A stretch of 64,000 bases of DNA. Origin: Flaccisagitta enflata. Its lineage: Eukaryota > Chaetognatha > Sagittoidea > Aphragmophora. A model generated the notes under the pieces. That model was not told the DNA's origin, searched no databases, and saw only the letters and a program-made list of their open reading frames with translations. Where the stretch lies: positions 35,960,001-36,024,000 of the forward strand of contig OZ231127.1 of the NCBI GenBank assembly GCA_965153355.1. Direction: 5' to 3'. The position numbers and the translations under genes were made by a program. Positions 34,467 through 46,934 of this stretch are shown in pieces (the stretch's first letter is position 1; every line of letters begins with the position of its first letter).

Positions 34467-34709
34467 TCACAAGACGAACCACAGCGCAATCGCCTCCTGG
34501 GTGCTTGATCCGATAATTCGTTGCAACAGTTGCTCGCGTGGTTCACCAAACGCCGTCCACCACAGAGCGTCAGCCTCGTGTCTTTGCGTGATAGTTCCTT
34601 CTCGTTGGAGACGTTCCACCAGCAGGTTCCACGCGGTATCCGGGTTGACGTCGGGGTTTGCCTGTCTTAGGTCTTTTCCATTTTGAAATTTTAGAATTTG
34701 GGGGTGCAT
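34467..34709 (-). CDS. Small upstream frame in the LTR element (80 aa)
   Basis: Begins at an ATG about 80 nt inside the coding-strand 5' LTR and ends before the gag start. It reads as an ordinary globular sequence (NPDTAWNLLVERLQREGTI, ADALWWTAFGEPREQLLQRI), unlike the low-complexity frames elsewhere. I do not recognise it. It could be an accessory protein or an upstream regulatory frame, or chance; a comparison with other copies would show whether it is conserved. Confidence 0.4.
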   Translation of the reverse strand: MHPQILKFQNGKDLRQANPDVNPDTAWNLLVERLQREGTITQRHEADALWWTAFGEPREQLLQRIIGSSTQEAIALWFVL

Positions 34710-34790
34710 TCCATCCTTCTTATCTCTTTCTATTTCTCTTTGTTTCGCTTTGTTGCCGTCGAGGGCGACTGGCGCAAGCGAGGGGAAGTG

Positions 34791-35199
34791 TGTAAGAGAG
34801 GGGATTTTGGAATGGACTCTGGCGACGAGGAGCGACGATCATGATGAAGAGTTTTGATAAGATGTTTCATTGTTTGTAATATCATCGCGTTATTGATTGA
34901 TTGTTGACATATGCGTATCATAATATAAGGCCTCTATCTATCTTCTCCTACAGATAGATCGGGGTCTCTGACAATTGTGTAATTTGGCCTCGGGCCGTTT
35001 CTATTCCCATTTCTCAAGGCCCCATATCACACTATTGAGCCCATACCCTATGGCCTTGATGAGAGCGTATTGGAATACTGTAAAGACACTGAATGCTGAA
35101 AGACTCCTTACTATCAAAAGACATTCGATGCAATACACGCACGGGGAACGCGTGCTAGGACGAGCGAGCTAGTAAGACGGCCCCAAGTTCCGTCTTACA
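34791..35199 (-). repeat. LTR (5' LTR for the coding strand)
   Basis: 409 bp, same sequence as 31751-32159. Just inside it on the plus strand is GCGAGGGGAAGTG, a weak polypurine-like tract that would suit a plus-strand element. Confidence 0.95.
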
Positions 35200-35372
35200 C
35201 AGTTAAATCTTGCTCTAGCGGATTTCAAAGGACCAATAAGTTTTAACTGTTATGTGGAAATTTTTTTGCTTACATAGAAAATAAAAGAATTAATTGAAGG
35301 GATCTTGAATTTCTATCTATCATATGCGGAAATCCGCTGCTAGCGTGGCCGTTGGAGCGGGGTTCAACTGTA

Positions 35373-35985
35373 CCACTTTTTCAGTGGTATCTCTTCAGAG
35401 AAGCACCACCAAATTGAGCCACCGAGAGCGAATAGGCTACGGAACTGTTTAAACACCCACTAGAATTTTTCGATCTGCAGAGATCTGCCGCATAATTTTT
35501 GTTCATGGTCTGGTGTTTATATTGCGCAACCCCATAGTTACGCTGTATAGGATTTACAAAGACTTATCGCCATAGGTTCTGACCTATTAACATTGTTTGA
35601 TACGTCATATATTAACTCCAAAAACGTCAAAAAAGGTCTTACTTCCGGTGCCTAACCAATTGAATCTGTGCACTTAAGGTGTTTTAATGTGATGTCCATT
35701 GATCGAGAGAACCTTATGGTTCAAGGCGATTAGTATTAAGCGTTCAGCTGTTTCCTGCTTGAGATACAAGAATCAGGAAATTTTGGTGATGTACGTTATA
35801 TTTGATGTGGCGCATTGTGGTTGAACGTTGTTGAAAAACGTATAAGATGATATTACCGGGCTATCAAAGCACGAGAGACAGATGGTCCTCAAAATAGAGA
35901 AGAGCGAAATAAGAAAGGTGGATGAACGGCAAAAGCCAGTCGCAAAGCCCAAGGGTTAAGCCGGGGTGAAAAAGTCTGTTTTCAT
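35373..35985. other. Unassigned DNA
   Basis: No gene recognised. A small CCACTTTTTCAGTGG hairpin lies at 35373-35387. Confidence 0.5.
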
Positions 35986-36095
35986 TTTTTGGTGCGCTAA
36001 AGCATCTCTATAACTGCCTGTGTCCGTCTGTTTGTCGGTAACGAATTCGTTTGACGGTCTGCACGGCGCACCTACTTGGCCTACTTGGGCGTGTA
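35986..36095 (-). mobile_element. F1 repeat, GGTGCGC subtype
   Basis: Minus strand: CCAAGTAGGCCAAGTAGGTG, word GGTGCGCCGTG, CAAACGAATTCGTTACC, GACA tract, CAGTTATAGAGATGC and right arm TTAGCGCACC. GGTGCGC complements GCGCACC. Confidence 0.87.
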
Positions 36096-37019
36096 TTTTA
36101 TCCAGCAAGGGCCGTAAGGGCAGACAGACGGACGAGCGAACGTATGGATGGGCACACAGACAGACGGACAGATAAAGACACCGTCATTATAAAATTAGCG
36201 ATTAGAATTAGCGATTAAAAAGCCTAATGGCATTAGTTGTGATTGAAAACAAATGGGGAAAAGAAATTTTCATCAAACACACACACACATACATGCACAA
36301 ACACAAACACCTACAACGCCATGTACAGTTGGACATCTTCACAGAGTGTGCTGATAACTAACGCCAATTTACAATTAATGACGAGGCAACCATAAGAAAA
36401 GCGGGAGGAGAAAGACCGAGTCAACAGCAGAAATTCTCAGAAGCAAAATCAAAGTCTCATTTAAACGCATAAAAATGGTGATTCGTACTCATTCTACCAA
36501 TTAAGGAGACAATTCGCAGACCCTGCCTTTTTGCAGAGGCTTTCCTTTACGTAGGTGGAATTTTTTTTTCTTTCTAGTCCTCTCTCCTTATCTGGAGGCG
36601 TATCCTCAAAAGTTATCCCAACAATTTACATTGTGATTTAATAAAGTGTTAAGATGGGTAAATTCTACCTAGCTGTGTCCATCAGCTAGTTCGTCTACGT
36701 CCGCCGGTCACGCCGCCCGTGACGTTTATGAAATATCTTATGAAGTCTTTTAGAGTTATGTACATTTCATGCGCGTACCTATGAGCGGTTTCGGTATAAC
36801 CGTCACTGCCCAGCCTTCACTGACCGGTGAAATGCCCTGTGCTTGGCTTTTTTGTGTGTGTGTGTGTGTGTCTGGTTTTTTCTATTTTTTTTTTCTTTCT
36901 TTTTTTCTTCCTTTAGAATCTGGAATGAATTCTACTGTTTGTCTGCGGTGCAGCTGTTTTATAAAATTCAATAATTCTTCCAAACAAAAAATATTTTCTT
37001 TTCCTCACACAAAGTGAGC

Positions 37020-37021
<2 letters not shown>
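36096..37021. other. Unassigned DNA with decayed F1-like words
   Basis: GACGGACGAGCG at about 36125 and AGCTGTGTCCATCAGC at about 36670 resemble F1 cores. (TG)n at 36856-36871. No gene. Confidence 0.5.
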
Positions 37022-37116
<95 letters not shown>

Positions 37117-37140
37117 CAGAGAGAGACAGGGAGAGAGAGA
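37022..37140. repeat. (GA)n microsatellite
   Basis: Perfect GA run with a few CA interruptions on the right. Confidence 0.95.
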
Positions 37141-37254
37141 CAGCTCTGTAGCTGGGCAGCCTGTTTTCCGGATCCGGATACTCAAACTCACTTTTAGGGC
37201 AGGATAAACCTGTTTGTGGCGTAGCGCGGCCGATGGTTCATCAAGGATATAACA

Positions 37255-37529
37255 AACAAGGCCAAGTGAAGGCCAATAAGTGCGCCTCGCTTGATAAAGA
37301 TTTTGTGAATGAATGTTTTTGATGAATGAATGAATGAATGAATGATTGAATGAATGAATATGAATGTGGTGAGGCATGAAAGGTGATAGGAATGAAGAAA
37401 TACGTCAGAATCAGCCGTTTTGCGCATTTCAAACGTTTGCGTGACCGACCAACCGACCGACCGACCAACCAACCAACCGACCGACCGACGGACATGACCT
37501 CTTATAGAAGTGCGAGGACGCACTTAAAA
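37255..37529 (+). mobile_element. F1 repeat, AAGTGCG subtype
   Basis: AACAAGGCCAAGTGAAGGCC, word AAGTGCGCCTCGC, short (AATG)n, (GACC)n, CATGACCTCTTATAG and hairpin AAGTGCGAGGACGCACTT with AAAAA. AAGTGCG complements CGCACTT. Confidence 0.9.
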
Positions 37530-37711
37530 ACAGCGATCAATATAGTCCATCTAAATACTCCACGTTTTATCATCCTTGGCTTGCATAACTAAAACGGCTT
37601 CCGTTTCTGTTTCTGACACCATACGTCCGCCCATTTTGAGCTCATAAGATATGATGTGCACAAGTGAAAATTCAAAGACATCTATTTCTAGCGGTTTTCG
37701 TTCTCTCTTCC

Positions 37712-37892
37712 TTTTTAGTTGCGGACACGCAACTCTATATGAGGTACGTCATGATCAAGTCGAAAAGTGGAAAAACGAGCATTTTGAATACTTTTCTTTT
37801 ATGTGCGTGTGTGGGGTAGGAGTTGGGGTCTGGATCTGAGTTGGATGCCCCTGTCCACCCGTCCGCAACGATATTGTGAACCCGCGTCACTT
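37712..37892 (-). mobile_element. F1 repeat, GTTGCGGAC subtype
   Basis: TTTTTAGTTGCGGACACGCAACTC (complement of the 3' hairpin) at the left; CCCCTGTCCACCCGTCC, GCAACGATATTGTG and ACCCGCGTCAC at the right. Lacks the AACAAGGCC head; the 5' end is of the GTGACGCGGG type. Confidence 0.88.
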
Positions 37893-38294
37893 TTTTTTCT
37901 TTTTTTTTTTTCTTTTAATCTTTTTTTTTTTTTTTTTTTTTTTTTTGCTTTACGGGCTACGGGTGAGCAACCAGGATAAGAGGCGACTTAACTTGAAAAG
38001 CAAATCTGAATGAAAAATGCACATCCATCTAAATGGTAAGTAAACAGGTTTATTGTAAATCGTGGAATGATTGTGCAATGCGCATGAACATTAAGTTTTT
38101 ACTTGGTACAATAATATATCGCCACATACTAAATCTGTGTCATAATTCCTTTGGGGTGGCAATGTCGTGTATAATTGAGGCAAATGTTTAGGAGTCATGA
38201 CGCTGTTTACCACACAGCGCCACCTGAATAGCCTCCATACATATTAATGTAAATGAGTGTCTGAATCTCATATATTCTCGTTGAAGTCTCGTTC
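37893..38294. other. Poly-T tract and unassigned DNA
   Basis: T-rich run 37891-37947. Otherwise nothing recognised. Confidence 0.6.
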
Positions 38295-38410
38295 GCCTTT
38301 CCATCTGTCTCTGTTTGTCTCTGTGTGTTTCTGTTTGTTTATGTCTGTCTCTGTCTCTCTGTCTCTCTGTCACTCTGTCTCTCTTTCTCTCTGTCTCTCT
38401 TTCTCTGCCT

Positions 38411-38475
<65 letters not shown>
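38295..38475. repeat. (TC)n-type microsatellite
   Basis: TGTCTCTGTCTC units grading into perfect TC. Confidence 0.94.
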
Positions 38476-38478
<3 letters not shown>

Positions 38479-38539
38479 CGGCCTCGCAGCAGCTCGATGG
38501 AAAAGGCAAGAGTTATGAGGTAAAAAAGAAATCACCTAC

Positions 38540-38715
38540 CGTTGCCTTGGTGAAGAGATAGATAGCCGGGAAGTGGTCCTATATCTCCTTTAGGCTGGAC
38601 AAAGACGTTGTTTTTCCCGTAGAGAAGAGTGGAGCGCGAGTTTTGATGAAGAGACTCGACGTAGTCCTTGGCCGCGCGCTGCTGCTGCTGCATCCCACTT
38701 CCGTCAACGCTACAT
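38540..38715 (-). CDS. SGSM: Host gene exon B, SGSM1/2-like (small G protein signalling modulator)
   Basis: A 176-nt exon bounded by TTTACAG|A (acceptor) and AACG|GTAGGT (donor). It reads [58 protein letters not shown]. The string [22 protein letters not shown]......PGYLSLHQ is, from memory of the family, diagnostic of SGSM1/SGSM2, where it begins the Rab-binding PH-like region between the N-terminal RUN domain and the C-terminal TBC RabGAP domain. It enters in phase 2 and leaves in phase 1. The acceptor phase matches the donor of exon A at 63325-63522. The next exon (KWTPNQLMN-like) was not found to the left, so it lies outside the window or escaped me. Confidence 0.8.
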
Positions 38716-38868
38716 CTGTAAATTGTAGAATAAACCCCTTTAATTCATTCAGTGTTTAGGCCCATCTATTTAGTTGTTCATTAATTTGTGGTGGCCGAGG
38801 CCGCGAGGAACGATAAAGGAAGGAACCGACAAAGGAAATGAGGGGGAGAAACAGGTCGCCCAAGGGCA

Positions 38869-39300
38869 ATATGTGGTCAGCGATAACCGTTGCCCTGCTT
38901 TGCAAGATTGTGAATTGAAGTGACAGAAAGCAGGGCAGCGGCAACGAAGGGGATGAAGTCATGTAGAACACAGGGGGACTTCTGTTTGTTTATTCATCTG
39001 CCCGTCCCTCCATTCCCCCCAGGCCCTCTCAGGCCTCAAATCTGCCCTCTCAGGCCTGAAATCTGTCCTCCCAGGCATGAAATCTGCCCTTTCAGGCCTT
39101 GAATGTGAGAGGAAAGATTTAAGTCCTGAGAGGACAGATTTTAGGCCTGAGAGGGCAGATTTCAGGCCTGAGAGGGCGGATTTCAGGCCTGAGAGGGCCT
39201 AGGAGGGACGAATGAAGGCACGAACCAATGAACAAATAAACAAAAATCCCCCTGTGGTCTTCAGGACTTTGTCCCCTTCAGAGCCGCTGCCCAAAAAGGG
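38869..39300. mobile_element. F2 element with an array that reverses direction
   Basis: Left tail GGTCAGCGATAACCGTTGCC, CTGC...GCAGGGCAGCGG, GACACAGGGGGAC-type arm. The array runs CAGGCCTCAAATCTGCCCTCT, then flips to GAGAGGGCAGATTTCAGGCC midway (about 39105), making a long palindrome. Right end CCCCCTGTGGTCTTCAGGAC and GCCGCTGCCCAAAAAG. Confidence 0.88.
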
Positions 39301-39356
39301 TAATTCATGAGATCTATGTGAATAAAAGAGGATTTATATGTTTGGCTTTCTCTCTC

Positions 39357-39482
39357 TTTTTAGATTCGTCATCGCATCTCTATATGAGTGTCCGTCCATC
39401 CGTCCGTCCGTCCGTCCATCCTTCCGTCCGTCCATCCATCCGTCCGTCCGTCCGTCCATCCGTCCATTACGCCATTTCTGAT
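39357..39482 (-). mobile_element. F1 repeat, 3' part
   Basis: TTTTTAGATTCGTCATCGCATC followed by a long (CCGT/CCAT) array. The 5' half is not evident. Confidence 0.65.
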
Positions 39483-39532
39483 ATCACACAGATGACGCAT
39501 CAAGTTGCCCGCCTGGGCTTGTTTTTATTCTT

Positions 39533-39775
39533 CTTAGTTGCGGACACACAACTCTATAAGAGACTTTGTCAGTCTGTCAGTCAGTCGGTCCGTTGGTCCA
39601 TCGGTCCGTCCGTCGGTCTGTGGTGATCATGTCAAAAATGAAAAGTGGACTAATGAGTGTTTTGGATACTTTATTTGTATGTTTGTGTATGGAGTGGGGT
39701 TTGGGGTGTGGATGGGGGTTGAATGCCCCTGCCCACCCGTCCGCAACTATATTGTGACCCCGCGTCACTGGTTCA
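39533..39775 (-). mobile_element. F1 repeat, GTTGCGGAC subtype
   Basis: Minus strand 5' end GTGACGCGGGGTCACAATAT, then word AGTTGCGGAC, GGGTGGGCAGGGGC, a core with GACC/GACG units, CTCTTATAGAGTTGTG and right arm GTCCGCAACT. Perfect 10/10 complement. The 5' GTGACGCGGGGTCAC is itself an inverted repeat. Confidence 0.9.
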
Positions 39776-39848
39776 CATGATTGCGACTTTATGTCGTTAT
39801 ACTTTGAATTGCGCGTTGCGCGATAGGTCAAACGGAGTATTGTTGTGA

Positions 39849-42129
<2,281 letters not shown>

Positions 42130-42229
42130 ATATGTTACCGACCGACAGACCGACCGACGAACTGACTGAGCGACCGACTAATCGAGCGACGCACCATTAA
42201 ATAGAATCATGTGTCAGCGACTAGAAATA
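42130..42229 (+). mobile_element. F1 repeat, 3' part
   Basis: GACCGACAGACCGACC tract ending in CATGTGTCAGCGACTAGAAAT, a decayed hairpin. Confidence 0.6.
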
Positions 42230-42344
42230 CAAATCAAATTAGAAAACTAGGAAATTATCAAAACGGGTACTCGGAGACTAGCAAAATTGGAACTTGGACT
42301 AGGAATTTGGAACTTGAACAAGGAACTTGGAAATTAGATATCCA

Positions 42345-42507
42345 AACAAGGCCGGATCACGGCACCAGCGTCACGGACAGTTGGGCAGGGGCAGTAATGC
42401 GCAATAATGCTCGCAATTCAGAAATGTTACGGACCGACAGACCGACGGACCGACGGATGGACCGACTGACACGGCAAGGTGTAGAGTCGCGTGTCCGCGA
42501 CTAAAAA
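42345..42507 (+). mobile_element. F1 repeat, GTCGCGGAC hairpin
   Basis: AACAAGGCCGGATCACGGC, GTCACGGACAGTTGGGCAGG, GACC/GACGG array, CGGCAAGGTGTAGAG and hairpin TCGCGTGTCCGCGA with CTAAAAA. The 5' word is partly diverged. Confidence 0.88.
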
Positions 42508-42518
42508 CTGCGCTTTTT

Positions 42519-42605
42519 TGAATGAATGAATGAATGAATGAATGAATGAATGAATGAATGAATGAATGAATGAATGAATGAATGAATGAATGAATGAATG
42601 AATGA
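42519..42605. repeat. (GAAT)n microsatellite
   Basis: Perfect tetranucleotide array directly after an F1 3' end. Confidence 0.96.
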
Positions 42606-42657
42606 ACGAATTTATGAAATTCGAACCTCAAGAAATGATAAGAATGGTATAAGGCTT

Positions 42658-42760
42658 TCAGACGCGTGCATGCGTCTCAAAAACCCGCTATGTCGGTCGG
42701 TTGGTCTGTCTGTCGGTGGGTCGGTCCGTCATTTGGTATCACTTTGCTTTTCCGGCGATT
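42658..42760 (-). mobile_element. F1 repeat, diverged 3' part
   Basis: Hairpin GACGCGTGCATGCGTC, then AAACCCGCTATGTCGGTCGG. Here the hairpin has changed to a different self-complementary word. Confidence 0.65.
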
Positions 42761-42948
42761 AAGTGCGTGTTTGCATTACTGCAGTACTATGAATGGACCG
42801 GCCGATATGCTAGAGATTTTGTATTATAGAATCGCACGCTGTACATGCGACTTTAAGATGGAACTAGGAAAAGATAGGAACGAGACAAAGACTGAATCTG
42901 GAAAGAAAAGCCAGGAAAAGAAAACGGCAAGAAGGTCTAGAAACTAGT

Positions 42949-43506
42949 CATCCAAGGATCGCACATGGTCAGCGGTACCCAATGCCCTGCTTGGAGTGAT
43001 CAAGTGGACTTAGAGCAGGGCAGCGGCCCCAAAGGGCCGATGTCCTGTAGGACACAGGGGGTAATTTCCAGACGTCCTGAGGGGGAATATATCAGGCCTA
43101 AGAGGGATTTGAGGTTTAGGGGGAAGATTTTAGGCCTGAAGATTAGATATGAGATCCAGGGGTAGGCTTAAGGCATTAGGGGCAGATTGGAGGCCTGGAG
43201 GGCTGATTTGAGGCCTGGAGTGCTGATTTTTGGGCTGGAGAGCAGATTTGAGGCCTGGATAACTGATTTTAGAGCTGATTTGAGGCCTGGAGAGCTGATT
43301 TGAGGTCTGGAGGGCTGATTTGAGGCCTGGAGGGCTGATTTGAGGGCTTAGAGGGCCTAAATCAGGCCTGAGAGTGAGGATTTTAGGCCTCGATGGCCAA
43401 CCAGGGGGGGGGGGACGGACGGACGGACGGACGGACGGACGGACGTCTGGAAATTACCCCCTGTGTCCTACAGGACATCGGCCCTTTGGGGCCGCTGCCC
43501 AAAAAG
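42949..43506. mobile_element. F2 element, TCCTGTAGGACACAG subtype, complete
   Basis: Tail on the left (TCCAAGGATCGCACATGGTC, AGCGGTACCCAATGCCCTGC); ends GGGCAGCGGCCCCAAAGGGC / GCCCTTTGGGGCCGCTGCCC; inner arms GATGTCCTGTAGGACACAGG and AATTTCCAGACGTC. Units of about 20 bp, GGCCTGGAGGGCTGATTTGA, and a (GGAC)n run at 43417-43444. The tail is the complement of that in the 22867 copy, so the element has a fixed polarity. Confidence 0.9.
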
Positions 43507-43530
43507 AGAGAGTAACTAGAAAATGATGGA

Positions 43531-43836
43531 AACAAGGCCGGATACACGGCTACCCCAGTCGCGTGCGGGTGGACAGGGGCCGTGTTTGTGGGCGTAATAT
43601 CGAGATTTTATCTAGATATTTCCTAAGTGATATCTCGATAATTTTCCTAATGCGAAAACCCCTTTGATCATTTGGGCAGGAGCAGTAAGGCCAAAAACCG
43701 CAAAAACCCAAAAAAAGTAAAGTGTGACAGACAGACGGACGGACGGATGGACGGACGGACCGACGGACGGACGGACGGATGGACGGACGGACCGACAAAG
43801 CGGGGTGTGGAATCGCGTAGCACGCGACTAAAAAAA
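43531..43836 (+). mobile_element. F1 repeat, GTCGCGTGC subtype, with a small insertion
   Basis: AACAAGGCCGGATACACGG, CTACCCCAGTCGCGTGCGG, GTGGACAGGGGC, an inserted GCATTAG palindrome (43588-43668), GTTTGGGCAGGAGCAG, AAAGTAAAGTGTGAC, GGAC array, AAAGCGGGGTGTGG and hairpin TCGCGTAGCACGCGACT with AAAAAA. 5' word AGTCGCGTGC is a perfect complement of GCACGCGACT. Confidence 0.92.
43588..43668. mobile_element. Miniature palindrome with a GCATTAG end, copy 2
   Basis: TAATATCGAGATTTTATC, TAGATAT, GATATCTCGATAATTTTCC, TAATGCGAAAACCCC. Sits inside an F1 copy, between segments that are adjacent in other F1 copies. Confidence 0.65.
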
Positions 43837-43997
43837 GAACCTCCCATTAAGAATTGACCTCAACCATGGATCCACGTGAAGAGAGGTTAACCAAAATAGG
43901 GTTAGCAATGACCTGAGAGTCACAACCCAATTTGCAACAGGCAGTTTCTCTTCTCAACACGTTCGGCAAATTGCAGCCACCTTTTTGTTTTGTCTTT

Positions 43998-44190
43998 GTT
44001 AGTCGCGTGCTACGCGACTCTACACCCCGCTTTGTCGGTCCGTCCATCGGTCCGTCCGTCACACTTGACTTTTATTGGTTTTTTGGCGGTCTCTGGCCTC
44101 ACTGCTCCTGGCCAAATGATGAAGTGACCTCAAATACGGCCCCTGCCCTCCCGCACGCGACTGGGGTAGCCGTGTATCCGGCCTTTTTTT
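43998..44190 (-). mobile_element. F1 repeat, GTCGCGTGC subtype
   Basis: Minus strand: GGCCGGATACACGGCTACCC, AGTCGCGTGC, GGGAGGGCAGGGGC, GGCCAGGAGCAG, AAAAGTCAAGTGTGACGG, short GGAC array, AAGCGGGGTGTAGAG and hairpin TCGCGTAGCACGCGACTAA. Perfect 10/10 complement. It lies in inverted orientation to the copy at 43531, about 160 bp away. Confidence 0.92.
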
Positions 44191-44245
44191 TATTTCCAGA
44201 GCTGTCTATGCTGGTCACGTCTTAGTTTGTGGGGTTTGTGATTTT

Positions 44246-44351
<106 letters not shown>

Positions 44352-44579
44352 TTCTGTTGTGTGTTGTTTATTGTGTGCGTGTGTGTCTGTGTGTAAGAGT
44401 ATCATCATTCTGCAGAGATATATCACTTCGCCAGATTTATGTGTCCCCGTGGACAAGGACAACCAATTTCTTTCCCTTTCATAACTGCCAACAGGGCTGT
44501 CTATGATAAAATGACCTGGTCTGATTTTATATATGATGAGGCAATCCATCTTTTTCAATCTGGCAATCCAACTTTTTCG

Positions 44580-44735
44580 ATCTGTCTTTCTCTCTGTCTG
44601 TCTGTCTGACTGTCTGCCTCTACTCTCTCCCTCTCTCTCTCTATCTCTCTTAATGATCTTTCTCTTTCTCTTTCTCTTTCTCTTTCTCTTTCTCTTTCTC
44701 TTTCTCTTTCTCTTTCTCTCTCTCTCTCTCTCTCA
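44580..44735. repeat. CT-rich and (TTTCTC)n microsatellite
   Basis: CTGT/CTCT units followed by a perfect TTTCTC hexamer array from about 44660. Confidence 0.95.
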
Positions 44736-44739
44736 ATGA

Positions 44740-45169
44740 TGATAATATGGCCCCAATGACACAAGGAAAACAGAGTTTCTTCGAAGCCTGATGGCCAATC
44801 TTTGCATCTGAAAATTCTATTACGATGGGCGCCGAGGAGGCGGAGACGTTGTGTATCAAAACATCAAGATGAGCGATCAAAACAGAATAATGAGAGTACT
44901 TAGTTTATTGTCGCAGCTTTTGCAAAGACACATGGCGAATGATCAGGCCTTAATTTAGAGCGTTCATTCTTTGCTGAATGAATGCACATATCCTGTGGAA
45001 TCGCTTTTCTCAAATATGTTTGTATCATTGTATGATAGATAGAATCAAGTGTGATTAGATAAATGAGGTTGAAAACCGGGCACGCTCACCCTCTTTTTGG
45101 CACGTTGAAATTGTGAGGAGCGCTCAACAGAATCACTAAATCAAGGTTTGCAAATGATGATATCACAAA
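44740..45169. other. Unassigned DNA
   Basis: No gene or named repeat recognised. Confidence 0.5.
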
Positions 45170-45258
45170 AGGGGTTTTCGCATAGGACTCATTATCTAGA
45201 TATTATCTAGATATTCCCCTTGTAATATTTCGATAACTTTCCTAATGCGAAAACACCT
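45170..45258. mobile_element. Miniature palindrome with a GCATTAG end, copy 3
   Basis: An 89-bp foldback: AGGGGTTTTCGCATAGGA on the left, TCCTAATGCGAAAACACCT on the right, with ATCTAGATATTATCTAGATA in the middle. The most complete of three copies. Confidence 0.75.
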
Positions 45259-45394
45259 ATTGGAAAAATTATGGTTCGAAAAAAGGAAAAATTCGTATCA
45301 TATTCTTGTCTGCGTGCGTCATGTTAAAGATGTGTAATCCTGGGCATCATGACATCCTTTTACTTCAAGATACCTATAAACTGTTTTTACAAAA

Positions 45395-45520
45395 AACAAG
45401 GCCAAGTAGGCCAATAAAGTGTGACGTAAGGATCGAACGAATGCGTTACCGACCGACCAACCAACCAACAGTCAACCGATGGACACATCCAGTTATAGAG
45501 GTGCTTTGTCGCACCGCAAA
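45395..45520 (+). mobile_element. F1 repeat, GGTGC-type hairpin
   Basis: AACAAGGCCAAGTAGGCC, AATAAAGTGTGACG, CGAACGAATGCGTTACC, GACC array, CACATCCAGTTATAGAGG and hairpin GGTGCTTTGTCGCACC. The 5' word has drifted (AAGTGTGAC). Confidence 0.85.
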
Positions 45521-46024
<504 letters not shown>

Positions 46025-46230
46025 ACGCGGATAATGAGACAGATAGAAAGAGACAGAGATAATCCAAGTTGGATCAAAGATCAGCCAGAGACACTTATGA
46101 AAGCCACACAGACGGACAGACAGACTAATTCGGGAGAGAAGAAACAAAGAAATTGCGAATGCCGGCAAAATCAAAGCGCGTCAACATAAATTTTCCCTCA
46201 TGTCCATTTAAGAAAACTCCCGGGAGGTTA

Positions 46231-46232
46231 AA

Positions 46233-46299
<67 letters not shown>
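46231..46299. repeat. (TC)n microsatellite
   Basis: Perfect TC run 200 bp right of the (GA)n run, so the two are inverted relative to each other. Confidence 0.97.
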
Positions 46300-46303
<4 letters not shown>

Positions 46304-46377
46304 CCATTCAGACATTTATAATGCCGGCCACCCATTTGGTGGATCTGAGGAGCTATGAAATCGTCTTGCAAACCTTT

Positions 46378-46490
46378 TCGGTTGCGGAAACGCAACTTTT
46401 TGAGAGGCTTTCTCCGTCCGTGTATCCGTACACAAGCAAAAATTGGAATAGTCGCAAAAGCGATAAATAGTCAGCGGTACCCGTTACACC
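46378..46490 (-). mobile_element. Fragments of F1 and F2 ends
   Basis: GGTTGCGGAAACGCAACTTT is an F1-type hairpin in minus orientation. ATAGTCGC...AGCGAT...AGTCAGCGGTACCCGTTAC is an F2 tail. Confidence 0.6.
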
Positions 46491-46512
46491 TATGTTAGTG
46501 TACAACTCGACT

Positions 46513-46900
46513 AAAAAAAAAGACGCACCTGATAATCTATTCATAAAACAGGTACAAAAACTAATTTGAATTTTTTTTGAGAGAGACATTTTGAAAAATT
46601 TTCAAAAAATCTTTCAATCTAGACCAATCCCAGGTCTGTATCTCAAACGGTTTATAAGCTAGAGCCTTGCAAAGAGAAGCACTAATTTGCAAAAATGCAA
46701 TTTTACATAGGGATTGTAAAACTAGAATCGGCAAAGTTTTCATTCAAACTAATGCCATTTCTAAACGAATAAAGATAGAATTACTAGATTGGCGCCAAAT
46801 GAAAGAACTTTTAAAGGGTTTTGAAACGGTCTACGATTTTATTAAGTTTTAAAAAGATCCATAGGCAGAATTAGCCATTCAAAAGTGCGTCTTTTTTTTT
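46513..46900. mobile_element. Foldback with A-run/GACGCAC ends
   Basis: AAAAAAAAAGACGCACCTG at the left and the complement of AAGTGCGTCTTTTTTTTT at the right. The inner arms pair weakly (AAGATTGAAAG...). Target duplication not determined. Confidence 0.6.
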
Positions 46901-46934
46901 ATCCGTGTGGTATCTGCTTGTTTGATGGTAAGAG

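Larger units (their letters stand above)
31751..35199 (-). mobile_element. LTR retrotransposon, gag-protease only (non-autonomous)
   Basis: A 3449-bp element with 409-bp LTRs that look identical, TG...CA ends and a 4-bp target duplication CAGT (31747-31750, 35200-35203). The minus strand encodes gag (32831-34258) and an aspartic-protease fragment joined by a -1 frameshift site. There is no reverse transcriptase, RNase H or integrase. This resembles the terminal-repeat retrotransposons with only a GAG domain (TR-GAG) described in plants. Identical LTRs imply a recent insertion, so enzymes must have come from another copy. The primer-site signals do not fit the coding strand (see 32160-32185). 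Confidence 0.9.
31747..35370. mobile_element. Pogo-like MITE split by the LTR retrotransposon
   Basis: After removing the LTR element and one CAGT, a 171-bp element remains (35200-35370). Its ends are CAGTTAAATCTTGCTC and the complement of GAGCGGGGTTCAACTG, with inner GCGGATTTC/GAAATCCGC arms. TA flanks both sides (31745-31746, 35371-35372). A CAGTTGAACC end with a TA target is typical of pogo/Tigger-type elements. The LTR element landed 4 bp inside the left end. Confidence 0.82.
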
